Of a stretch of DNA of 64,000 nucleotides, positions 56,297 through 63,602 are shown in pieces; positions within the stretch are counted from its first letter, which is position 1; the number at the start of each line of letters is the position of its first letter. The stretch is from Paenirhodobacter hankyongi. GTDB lineage: Bacteria; Pseudomonadota; Alphaproteobacteria; Rhodobacterales; Rhodobacteraceae. A program made the position numbers and the translations under genes. The stretch is taken from NCBI RefSeq assembly GCF_003664585.1, contig NZ_RCHI01000002.1, positions 124,001-188,000 on the forward strand, written 5' to 3'. The notes below the pieces were generated by a model. It had not been told where the DNA came from and did no database searches. It was given only the letters and a program-made list of their open reading frames with translations.

Positions 56297-57295
56297 ATGA
56301 CCCTTGCTTCGACCTTCTTTTCAGACTTCGTGACCGATCTCGCGAGTGATCCGCTCACCGCGGCGCTGATCCCGGCCTCGGGCGGCTATACCGTGCCGAC
56401 GCAGGACCCCGCGCCGGTGGTGGTCGTGGGCACCTCGGTCACCGCGACGGGGCGCGGCGACATCCTCGCAGGCACCGACGGTGCCGACCTGATCGACGCG
56501 CGCGGCGGCAATGATCTCGTCGACGGGCTGGGCGGGGATGACACCCTGCTGGGTGGCGGTGGCGGCGACACGCTTTCGGGCGGCGACGGCGATGACCGGC
56601 TCGACGGTGGCGCCGGCAACGACCGGCTGAACGGCGACGCAGGCGCCGACACGCTTCTGGGCGGGAACGGAAGCGACCGGATCTATGGCGGCGATGGCGA
56701 TGACCGGCTGTTCGGCGACGCCGGATCGGACACGCTCGAGGGCGGCGACGGCAACGACCTGCTGGACGGCGGGCGCAGCAACGACCGGCTGGACGGCGGC
56801 CTTGGCAACGACAGCCTGACCGGCGCGCGGGGCAATGACGCCCTCGTGGGCGGTGACGGCGCCGACACGCTGGCGGGCGATGGCGGCAACGATTCGCTGG
56901 CCGGTGGCGACGGGAACGACCTGCTCAACGGCGGCGACGGGCGCGACCGCCTCGATGGCGGTGCGGGGGCCGACACGCTGTGGGGCGGCGCCGGCGCCGA
57001 CCGCTTCGTCTTCACCGATCTTTCGGACAGCACGCCCGAGGCGATGGACGTGATCGGCGATTTCATCACCCGCGTCGACCGCATCGACCTGAGCGCGCTT
57101 GACGCCGACCTCACCCGCGCGGGCGACCAGGCGTTCCAGTACATCGGATCGGAGACATTCAGCACCGCGGGGCAGCTGCGCGTTGCCTCTGCCGACGGGC
57201 ATGTCCTGCTTCTGGGCGATGTCGACGGTGACGGAACGGCCGATTTCGCGCTGCAGATCTCGGGCGGCCTGGCGCTGCGCGACCTGCTGCTCTAG
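56297..57295 (+). CDS. RTX calcium-binding repeat protein
   Basis: A 332-residue acidic protein. After a 55-residue N-terminal part with no recognised domain, about 18-20 nonapeptide repeats of the GGxGxDxLx type fill residues about 58-240 (for example GGDGDDRLDGGAGNDRL). The C-terminus has GADRFVFTDLSDSTPEAMDV and DRIDLSALDADLT, resembling serralysin-type C-terminal domains used by type I secretion, which needs no N-terminal signal. No catalytic domain is present and no type I secretion genes are next to it, so the role (surface, biofilm or scaffolding) is unknown. Confidence 0.9.
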   Translation: MTLASTFFSDFVTDLASDPLTAALIPASGGYTVPTQDPAPVVVVGTSVTATGRGDILAGTDGADLIDARGGNDLVDGLGGDDTLLGGGGGDTLSGGDGDDRLDGGAGNDRLNGDAGADTLLGGNGSDRIYGGDGDDRLFGDAGSDTLEGGDGNDLLDGGRSNDRLDGGLGNDSLTGARGNDALVGGDGADTLAGDGGNDSLAGGDGNDLLNGGDGRDRLDGGAGADTLWGGAGADRFVFTDLSDSTPEAMDVIGDFITRVDRIDLSALDADLTRAGDQAFQYIGSETFSTAGQLRVASADGHVLLLGDVDGDGTADFALQISGGLALRDLLL

Positions 57296-57368
57296 CGGCC
57301 CCGTCCGCCCCGGCACGCCGTCGGCCGACGGCACACGTGCCGGCGCGGCCCCCTACAGGAGAACCGCG

Positions 57369-58613
57369 ATGGCGCAGATCATCGTTCTGGGCGCCGGAAT
57401 GGTCGGCGCGGGGGCGGCCCTTGCCCTGCAGGCGCATGGCCACGACGTGACGCTGGTCGACCGGCGCGGCCCCGGCGAGGAGACGAGCTTCGGCAACGCC
57501 GGTTTCATCCAGGCCGAGGCGGTCGAGCCCTACCCGATCCCGCGCGACCTGCGCACGCTGGTCGCCTATGCCGCCGGGCGGACGAACGACATCGTCTATG
57601 CCCCCGGCGCGCTGCCGAAGATGGCGCCGGGGCTGTGGTCCTATTTCCGCAACTCCGCCCCGGCGCGGCACCGGCAGATCTCGGCGATCTATGCCAGGCT
57701 CACCCAGCGGGCGACTGCGGATCATCAGCCGCTGATCGCGGCCTCGGGTCAGGACGCCCTGATCCGCCGCACCGGCTATGGTCAGGTCTACCGCGACCCC
57801 CGCGCCCTTGAGCGCGCCGCGCGCGGGGCCGAGCGGCTGCAGCGCGACTATGGGACCGCCTCGGAGGTGCTCGACGGCCCCGCCCTGGCCCGCGCCGAAC
57901 CCGCGCTCAAGACCGCCGTGCCCGGCGCGCTCTTCTGGCACGACTGCTGGACCTGTGCCGATCCGGGCGGCCTGACCGCCGCCTATGCCGCGCTTCTCGT
58001 GCGCCGCGGCGGGCGCTTCCTGACCGGCGACGCCCTCAGCCTTGCGCAGTCGGGCGCCGGCTGGTCGGTCGCAACCAAGGCCGGCCGGATCGATGCCGAA
58101 CGGGTGGTGGTGGCGCTCGGCCCCTGGGCGCCGGACCTGCTTGCCCGCTTCGGCTATCGCGTCGCGATGCTGTGGAAACGTGGCTATCACGGCCATTTCG
58201 ACAGCCCCGCAGCGCTGAACCGGCCGCTGATCGACGACGCAAACGGGGTGGTGATGACCCCCACCCGCTTCGGGCTGCGGCTGGCCACGGGCGCCGCACT
58301 CGTCGACCGCAAGGCCCCCGCCGACCCGGTGCAGCTGCGCCGCGGCGCGGCCGCCGTCGCCGACCTGATCGAGCTTGGCCCGCGCGTCGAGGAACCGCAG
58401 TGGTTCGGCCACCGCCCCTGCCTGCCCGACATGTTGCCGCTGCTGGGCGAGGCGCCGCGCCACAAGGGGCTGTGGCTCGACTTCGGACATGGCCATCAGG
58501 GCTTCACCCTTGGCCCGACGACGGGACTGCTGCTGGCCGAGGCGATGGAGGGCCGGCGCGATGCGCTTCTCGACGCGCTCGCCCCCGCCGCCCGGCCATC
58601 TGTCCTGCGCTGA
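57369..58613 (+). CDS. FAD-dependent amino-acid dehydrogenase/oxidase (DadA-like)
   Basis: A 414-residue flavoprotein of the D-amino acid oxidase superfamily. The FAD-binding start is QIIVLGAGMVGAGAALALQA; ETSFGNAGFIQ follows, as in DadA; VVVALGPWAPDLLARFGY and DFGHGHQGFTLGPTTG form the substrate side and second FAD contacts. DadA normally oxidises D-amino acids to 2-oxo acids with electron transfer to quinones. No alanine racemase gene is adjacent, so the substrate is open. Confidence 0.9.
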   Translation: MAQIIVLGAGMVGAGAALALQAHGHDVTLVDRRGPGEETSFGNAGFIQAEAVEPYPIPRDLRTLVAYAAGRTNDIVYAPGALPKMAPGLWSYFRNSAPARHRQISAIYARLTQRATADHQPLIAASGQDALIRRTGYGQVYRDPRALERAARGAERLQRDYGTASEVLDGPALARAEPALKTAVPGALFWHDCWTCADPGGLTAAYAALLVRRGGRFLTGDALSLAQSGAGWSVATKAGRIDAERVVVALGPWAPDLLARFGYRVAMLWKRGYHGHFDSPAALNRPLIDDANGVVMTPTRFGLRLATGAALVDRKAPADPVQLRRGAAAVADLIELGPRVEEPQWFGHRPCLPDMLPLLGEAPRHKGLWLDFGHGHQGFTLGPTTGLLLAEAMEGRRDALLDALAPAARPSVLR

Positions 58614-58817
58614 GGCCCGGTCCCGATCTTGCCGCCCGCCCGGGCGTTTCGGTCTTGGCGGCGCCGGCTCGGGAACGGATCATCGACCGGGACACTGTGG
58701 CGCCCGTCAAGCAGGCGCACTTTCCCGGATCGCCAGAGGCCATGATCCGGCGGCTTTCGGGGTGATACCGAAACCGCCGCCGCGTCCCGCGGCCCTCTAT
58801 CAGGAAGGCGGCCCGGG

Positions 58818-59531
58818 TCAGATCTCCGCCGGGACGAGGCGACTCTTCTCGGTGTTCAAAAGCTGCTCGACCCGTTCCATCACTTCGGCAGCGGGCAGGC
58901 CAGGCGGAATCGGCGGAAAATAGGAAACGATGATCGTGCCGCCGCTTTTGGCACCCTTGCCCCAGAAGCACCCGGCATTGTGCACCACCGGAACCATCGG
59001 CAGGTTGAGCTTGCGATAGAGCGCGATCAGCCCGGGCTGAAATTTGCGCTGCTCATGCACGCCAATGCGCGTGCCCTCGGGGAAGATCAGGATCGAGCGA
59101 CCGAGCGCCACTTCCTGCCGCGCCTCGGAGATCATCGCAGCCATTGCCCGGCCGCCACCTTTGCGGTCGATCAGGATCATCGGCGCATGGCTCAGGAACC
59201 AGCCGAAGACCGGAATCTTGCGCAGCTCCTGCTTGGCGACGATGCAGACATCGGGCACCAGCTGGTTGAACGCAAGGGTTTCCCAGGTGGACTGGTGGTT
59301 GCAGACATAGATGCAGGGACTTCCGAGATGCTTGTTCTCGAGCCCCTCCTCACGCAGACGCAGCCCGAGGATGCGGTGCGACAAGCCGACAACGCCGCCC
59401 GTCCAGAACCGGATCGCGGCGCGGGTCAGACCCGGGCGCCGCAGCAGGGCGAGCACCGGGATGAAGGGGCTCTGGAGCAGGGTCCAGAGCCCGAAAAGCA
59501 CGTCGAAAAGTCTCGATCGGACGATCAGCAT
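58818..59531 (-). CDS. 1-acyl-sn-glycerol-3-phosphate acyltransferase (PlsC-like)
   Basis: A 237-residue membrane-associated acyltransferase for phosphatidic acid synthesis. Hydrophobic N-terminal segments (LFGLWTLLQSPFIPVLALL) precede the family motif NHQSTWETL, where the usual HX4D appears as HX4E, a form common in alphaproteobacterial homologues as far as I recall; FPEGTRIGVHEQRKFQPG and the downstream PVVHNAGCFWGKG complete the site. A 204-base gap with no recognised element separates it from the converging DadA-like gene. Confidence 0.88.
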   Translation of the reverse strand: MLIVRSRLFDVLFGLWTLLQSPFIPVLALLRRPGLTRAAIRFWTGGVVGLSHRILGLRLREEGLENKHLGSPCIYVCNHQSTWETLAFNQLVPDVCIVAKQELRKIPVFGWFLSHAPMILIDRKGGGRAMAAMISEARQEVALGRSILIFPEGTRIGVHEQRKFQPGLIALYRKLNLPMVPVVHNAGCFWGKGAKSGGTIIVSYFPPIPPGLPAAEVMERVEQLLNTEKSRLVPAEI

Positions 59532-59585
59532 CCTTGGCCTCGCACAACGTCGGGGGAGTCTGCAGTCAGGGGGTCCTGGCCGCCA

Positions 59586-59855
59586 TCAGGCGGCGCAGAG
59601 CTGTTCCGCGCGGCCTTGCGGAACGAAGCCCGCGGTCCTGGCAGCCCGCAGGAAAGCGGTGCGCGCCTCGCCGACGGAGCCCAGACAGTCCATGGCGGCC
59701 TCGAGCCGGCCAAGGGCATTGTGCCGGGCCTCATCCGCGACGGGCCATTTCTTGCGCAGCCAGTATTGCGCCTGTTCGATCGTGCTGAACCTCTGCACAT
59801 CGCCTTCCGGCGAGATGACGAGCGACATGGGTTCACCCCAGTAGATTTCTATCAA
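59586..59855 (-). CDS. DUF982-domain protein
   Basis: An 89-residue protein matching DUF982, a small alphaproteobacterial family of unknown function: RFSTIEQAQYWLRKKWPVAD, then ARHNALGRLEAAMDCLGSVG and EARTAFLRAARTAGFVP. A second ATG nine codons in (MSLVISPEG) is an alternative start. It lies about 50 bases upstream of the acyltransferase on the same strand; it is not known if they are functionally related. Confidence 0.8.
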   Translation of the reverse strand: MIEIYWGEPMSLVISPEGDVQRFSTIEQAQYWLRKKWPVADEARHNALGRLEAAMDCLGSVGEARTAFLRAARTAGFVPQGRAEQLCAA

Positions 59856-60690
59856 AGTCTTGGTCTTTCATGGAAAGCGTGAGGGCCGCGGCAACGCCGG
59901 GGGCCCGCTCACGAGAGGCGCTTGCGGTCGATCACCGGTACGCCAGGTGGATTTCTTCGGCGTCGGCTCAGGCAAGCGCATTGCGCAGGACACAGAGCCC
60001 GACTGTGTGGTCGACAGCGGCGCACGCCACCATCCGACCAGGGTTCGGCATGGCAAGATGACCTTGCCCACGTGCCGGGACATGCATGCCCCGCTCCATT
60101 CCACCGACCGCCGTTGCGGTTCGGTCGCGTGGCTCGGTCTGCTCGACCCGCTTCACGCTGCCCTGCTGGGCCATCGTGTGTTCCTTTCCGATATGCCACC
60201 CGCAGGATGCAGAGGCCAGGCAAAGCTCAAGATCGTCGCTGAGCCGAAAGGAACAGGGGCCGAGGAGAAGAGATGCAGGACCTAGATAGGGGCTCGCCCC
60301 TCGAATTGCGAGAAAATAAAGCACCCTTCCGGCTGCCGCCCCGCAACCATTTGCCCTAAAAGGAGATTATCTTTCAGATTTCGGCGATCTGCGCAGTGCG
60401 GGATGGGTCTCGGTCCGCTCGGCCGCCGGTTTCTGGCGGTTCTTCGGCGCGGGGGCTCGCAATCTCGTGCGCATTGCCCATATCATGAGGACCTGCAGGG
60501 GCGATCCCGAGGCGGCGTCCTGTCGGCCTGCGCGAACGCCACAGCGCCGGTCTCGGCACCGGGCGATTCTCCCGGTCGATCCGATCGCCCGGACCTGCAG
60601 GCCGAAGGCCTGATCGCGACGGCGCCCTCCGCCCGTGCGACGCGTCATCAGACCCAGAGTGGACGTGTTGCCAGAAAAGGATGCCTCAAG
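59856..60690. other. 835-base stretch without a convincing gene
   Basis: No open frame here shows a recognisable family, a good ribosome site together with codon bias, or conservation that I can judge. A minus-strand frame starting near 60174 (MAQQGSVKRVEQTEPRDR) has a GGAAAGGAA-type site and could code about 67 residues; it is the best but weak candidate. A small GC hairpin (AGGGGCTCGCCCCT, about 60288-60301) is followed by A-rich sequence, with an AT-rich patch to about 60370 that could hold a promoter. Confidence 0.4.
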
Positions 60691-60873
60691 ATGAAATCCC
60701 CCGAAACAGAAGACCGCAAGCCCGAAGCGGCTGTGCCTTCCCCGACCGTGGCCTCGAAGACGCCGGAATCGCCGCGCGCGGAGCCGCGCAAGTCGATCTT
60801 CGACCCCTCCTATGCGCCCGAAGGTGCCGAGCTGCGCCGGGCCTGGTCCCGCTTCGATCGCAAGAAGCAATGA
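60691..60873 (+). CDS. Small Pro/Glu-rich protein, unknown function
   Basis: A 60-residue protein (MKSPETEDRKPEAAVPSPTV start) with a disordered Pro/Glu/Ser/Lys-rich N-terminal half and a conserved-looking end, SIFDPSYAPEGAELRRAWSR, then FDRKKQ. An AGGATGCCTCAAG sequence precedes the ATG. It is 60 bases upstream of the transglutaminase-like gene on the same strand, so they may be co-expressed. No family recognised. Confidence 0.5.
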   Translation: MKSPETEDRKPEAAVPSPTVASKTPESPRAEPRKSIFDPSYAPEGAELRRAWSRFDRKKQ

Positions 60874-60933
60874 GGCGGGCGGGCATCAACCGGGACCACC
60901 GCCCGTCCCTTTCCACGATCCGCGAGGTGCACG

Positions 60934-61755
60934 ATGTCGCCAGATAACCTCCGGATCAAGCTCGGCTGCCGGTTCAACCTGCGCCTGCCGCAGCCGACGC
61001 CGATGATTGCACTGCTGAACGTGCATTTCTCGCGCGTGGGCGATCTCGAATACCCCGACCATGTGAAAACCTGGCCGCCTGTGCCGCTGAGCGCCTATCG
61101 CGACGGGTTCGGCAACTGGTGCACGCGGCTCGTCGCGCCGCAGGGGGAGTTCTGCATCGGCACCGAGGGGGTGATCGGCGACAGCGGCCTGCCGGACGCC
61201 CGCCCGCCCGACGGCGGCCAGAGCGCGGTCGAAACCCTGCCCGACGAGACGCTCGCCTTCCTGCTGGGCAGCCGCTATTGCGAGACGGACGTGCTCTCCG
61301 ACACCGCCTGGCGACTGTTCGAGCGCACGCCCCCCGGTCGCGCCCGGGTGCAGGCGATCTGCGATTTCGTGCATGGGCACATCCGGTTCGACTACCTCGC
61401 CGCGCGGGCGACCCGCAGCGCGGCGCAGGCCTATGCCGAGGCGCAGGGCGTATGCCGCGATTACGCGCATCTGGCGATCACCTTCTGCCGCTGCATGAAC
61501 ATCCCGGCGCGCTACTGCACCGGCTATCTGGGCGACATCGGCATGCCGCCGCCCTATGCGCCGGGCGATTTCGCCGCCTGGATGGAGGTCTGGCTTGACG
61601 GTCGCTGGTGGGTGTTCGATCCGCGCAACAACACCCCGCGGATCGGCCGTGTGCTGATCGCCCGCGGGCGCGATGCGGCGGATGTACCGATGATCCATTC
61701 CTTCGGAACGAATATCCTGACCGGCTTCGAGGTCTGGACGGATCAGATCGGCTGA
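60934..61755 (+). CDS. Transglutaminase-like (BTLCP-type) protein
   Basis: A 273-residue protein with a transglutaminase/protease-like core. The N-terminal part (RFNLRLPQPTPMIALLNVHF) is typical of the group often placed next to the domain. The predicted nucleophile is Cys174 in EAQGVCRDYAHLAITF, and the distal Asp is Asp229 in WVFDPRNN. The position that is normally the catalytic His (H-A-W) reads AAW here, so the canonical triad is incomplete; some members of this subgroup show the same, and the true substrate is unknown. Followed by the cold-shock gene after a 227-base gap. Confidence 0.85.
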   Translation: MSPDNLRIKLGCRFNLRLPQPTPMIALLNVHFSRVGDLEYPDHVKTWPPVPLSAYRDGFGNWCTRLVAPQGEFCIGTEGVIGDSGLPDARPPDGGQSAVETLPDETLAFLLGSRYCETDVLSDTAWRLFERTPPGRARVQAICDFVHGHIRFDYLAARATRSAAQAYAEAQGVCRDYAHLAITFCRCMNIPARYCTGYLGDIGMPPPYAPGDFAAWMEVWLDGRWWVFDPRNNTPRIGRVLIARGRDAADVPMIHSFGTNILTGFEVWTDQIG

Positions 61756-61982
61756 CGCGCGCAGGAACAGGGTGACGCGGGCGGGGGCCGTTCCGCCATT
61801 GGCACATAATATCGGCGGGGGCGTCTTTTCCTTTGCAAAATGCAGTAAAATCTCATATGCAAATTGAGCTACGTTGTTCCCAACTGCACCTGTCTCCTTT
61901 GTCGGCTTCAGTCTGCCTTTTAGAATTGACTGAGCCGGGCTGCCGCGTCTTGCGGGCGGTATTTATTTAAGGAGATCTCACG

Positions 61983-62189
61983 ATGGCCAATGGCACCGTG
62001 AAATGGTTCAACAGCACCAAGGGTTTCGGCTTCATCGAACCGAAGAACGGCGGACGGGACATCTTTGTCCACATCTCGGCGCTCGAGCGCGCAGGCATCG
62101 CGCAGCTCAATGATGGCCAGGCCGTCACCTACGAAGTCGAGACCGGCCGCGACGGCCGTGAATCCGCTCGCGATCTGAAGGTCGCCTGA
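61983..62189 (+). CDS. cspA: Cold-shock protein
   Basis: A 68-residue single cold-shock domain RNA chaperone. RNP1 is KGFGFIEP and RNP2 is DIFVHISAL; the protein starts MANGTVKWFNSTKGFGFI. TAAGGAGATC precedes the ATG. The 227-base leader upstream is unusually A/T-rich for this genome and contains a CCGC-GTCTT-GCGG mini-hairpin just before the ribosome site (61939-61951), features typical of regulated cold-shock mRNAs. A hairpin and a 72-residue ORF follow. Confidence 0.95.
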   Translation: MANGTVKWFNSTKGFGFIEPKNGGRDIFVHISALERAGIAQLNDGQAVTYEVETGRDGRESARDLKVA

Positions 62190-62203
62190 TCGGAACGATC
62201 CTG

Positions 62204-62226
62204 GATCCGGCCCCACCGGCCGGATC
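62204..62226 (+). other. Hairpin after the cold-shock gene
   Basis: GATCCGGCC-CCACC-GGCCGGATC, a perfect nine-pair stem between the cold-shock gene and the next ORF. There is no T run, so it may serve mRNA stability or partial termination. Confidence 0.5.
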
Positions 62227-62245
62227 ACACGATCAAGGAGGCGTC

Positions 62246-62464
62246 ATGCCCCGCAAGGATAAGACCAGCGGTTTTTTCCGCGAAATTGCTCAGGCGCCGA
62301 CCTCGGCGCAGGAGCGCACCGATGCCGCGGTCAAGCTGATCCGCGAGACCGAAGCGGAATCGCGCGCGGATCTGACCGCAAGCCTGCGCGCTGCACGCAT
62401 CGCACGTGACGCGGGCGGCATGCCCCCCGCTGCACCGTCCGGCAAGGCCAAGTCGCGCAGCTGA
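62246..62464 (+). CDS. Small charged protein downstream of the cold-shock gene
   Basis: A 72-residue basic, helical protein: MPRKDKTSGFFREIAQAPTS, then AQERTDAAVKLIRETEAESRA and a Gly/Pro/Ala C-terminus ending GKAKSRS. AAGGAGGCGTC just upstream is a strong ribosome site. It is 56 bases after the cold-shock stop and could be in the same transcript. Family not recognised. Confidence 0.65.
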   Translation: MPRKDKTSGFFREIAQAPTSAQERTDAAVKLIRETEAESRADLTASLRAARIARDAGGMPPAAPSGKAKSRS

Positions 62465-62530
62465 GCCGCGCGCATCCAGCACACAGAGATTCCCGGAGCT
62501 TCTCTTCGGGATGTTACGGAGGGCCCAACC

Positions 62531-62692
62531 ATGGCTGCCGAAAAAAAGCCTTCGGGCAAGACCCACGGGGTGCATAAGGCGCCTCATCGGGAAGAGCACC
62601 CCAGCCTCGGCTGGCATGAGTTCTTCCAGAGCCTCGTCACCGAGAGATCTCCGGACCGTCGGCGTGCACTGCCGCATGGGATCCAGGAGTAG
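62531..62692 (+). CDS. Small 53-residue ORF
   Basis: An ATG at 62531, eight bases after GGAGG, opens a 53-residue frame: MAAEKKPSGKTHGVHKAPHR, then EEHPSLGWHEFFQSLVTERS and a short basic tail. Histidine- and lysine-rich with no recognised domain. It is supported only by the ribosome site and its position. Confidence 0.4.
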   Translation: MAAEKKPSGKTHGVHKAPHREEHPSLGWHEFFQSLVTERSPDRRRALPHGIQE

Positions 62693-62721
62693 GCTTTCAC
62701 CGCCACGACGGTGAAGGGCAT

Positions 62722-62794
62722 TCCCGGTGAGGCGGCTGAGTGCGATATGGCTCCACGTCGAGCCGATCAGTGTTCGTCGGATCACTCACCGGGA
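62722..62794. repeat. 73-base inverted-repeat structure
   Basis: Perfect ten-base arms TCCCGGTGAG (62722-62731) and CTCACCGGGA (62785-62794), with further partial pairing inside (GGCTC/GAGCC around a CACGTC centre). It lies between the 53-residue ORF and the integrase remnant. It could be an RNA hairpin, a recombinase site or a small non-autonomous element. Confidence 0.4.
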
Positions 62795-62984
62795 GGTGGA
62801 GCGGCAGGGGGAAATCCCTGCCGTTTCGCTTTTGGCTGTTCCCGGCGCCCGCACCGACTCAAGGCGGGCGGGCACGATTTCGCGCCCCTCCGCTGCGGCG
62901 GCCATGATGGCGTTTCGGCGTTGATCCGGGCCATCTGCCGGCCGGACGTCTCTAGCGCGCTGGTCACTGCTGATCCCGGCCTCG

Positions 62985-63235
62985 GTTGTCGCCGCGCCGG
63001 CATTGAGCATTGCACGCCACATGATCTGCGCCGAACCGCAGGCCGATTCATGGTCGAGGCGGGCGTTCCGATCGAGGAGGTGGCGCAGTATCTCGGGCAC
63101 TCGAACCCGAGTGTGACCCGCTCGACCTATGCGCAGTTCAGCCCGCAGCATCTGCGCGCCGCGGCAGGTTCACTGGAGCCCTCTGGACCCGTGTTGGTCC
63201 AGCGCACTAGAGGGAAAACCCTGAAAAACTCATAA
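62985..63235 (+). pseudogene. Tyrosine recombinase (phage integrase) C-terminal remnant
   Basis: Only the C-terminal catalytic end is present. TPHDLRRTAGRFMVEAG holds the H-x-x-R pair, and YLGHSNPSVTRSTYAQFSP holds the second histidine and the tyrosine nucleophile. The N-terminal domains and first catalytic arginine are absent; the open frame continues upstream to 62711 but has no integrase-like sequence there. It faces the 3' end of tRNA-Arg 14 bases away, the usual position of an integrase beside its attachment site. It is a relic of an integrated element that has mostly been lost. Confidence 0.75.
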
Positions 63236-63249
63236 GTATTTGATTTTAT

Positions 63250-63326
63250 TGGTGACCCCGAGTGGATTCGAACCACCAACCTGCCCCTTAGGAGGGGGCT
63301 GCTCTATCCAGTTGAGCCACGGGGCC
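63250..63326 (-). tRNA. tRNA-Arg (anticodon CCU)
   Basis: Minus-strand tRNA of 77 bases with encoded CCA. Acceptor arms GGCCCCG/CGGGGTC pair with one G-U, the D-arm has GCTCAACTGGATAGAGC, the anticodon arm is GCCCC-CTCCTAA-GGGGC with anticodon CCT, and the T-arm is GGTGG-TTCGAAT-CCACT. It reads the rare AGG codon. It is next to the integrase remnant. Confidence 0.97.
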
Positions 63327-63403
63327 ACACTCGTCTTTTTTGCGGGGAAAACCGCTGAAACGCAAGCATGCGGAGGACGAGGATACGGGAAACTGCGGAC
63401 ATG

Positions 63404-63436
63404 AAAAGGGGGAGCGTATTGGCCCACCGCTCCCCC
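63404..63436 (-). terminator. Terminator-like hairpin upstream of tRNA-Arg
   Basis: GGGGGAGCG/CGCTCCCCC stem with an 11-base loop; on the minus strand it is followed by TTTTC. It could isolate tRNA-Arg from minus-strand transcription starting further right. Confidence 0.55.
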
Positions 63437-63515
63437 CCTCAATTTCCCTGCTGCGATCGGAGTCTACACGCGGCAGCTGTTCGGTTTCGGGTTTTTCGGA
63501 GTCTCGCCCGTCGCC

Positions 63516-63527
63516 GTTATCGCTAAC
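63516..63527. promoter_or_regulatory. LacI-family operator-like palindrome
   Basis: GTTATCGCTAAC, a palindrome with a central CG pair, like LacI/GntR-type operators (compare TGTTACCGGTAACA for gluconate regulators). A second dyad, CTTGCGCAAG, lies at about 63545. Both are within 90 bases of the lacI-family start and may be its own binding sites. Confidence 0.5.
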
Positions 63528-63602
63528 ATAGCGCTTGCCAGACGCTTGCGCAAGGGAAATATTTGGCGCTAAGCATGAAGGACATTCACGAAAGGTTTTC
63601 GA

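Noticed and set aside
60367-60870. Minus-strand open frame opposite the 60-residue ORF
   Set aside because: No recognisable family or ribosome site; Arg-rich composition typical of antisense shadow frames.
62711-62984. Full-length integrase start in the open frame upstream of the remnant
   Set aside because: The residues before about 62985 do not resemble a recombinase core; the frame is open by chance.
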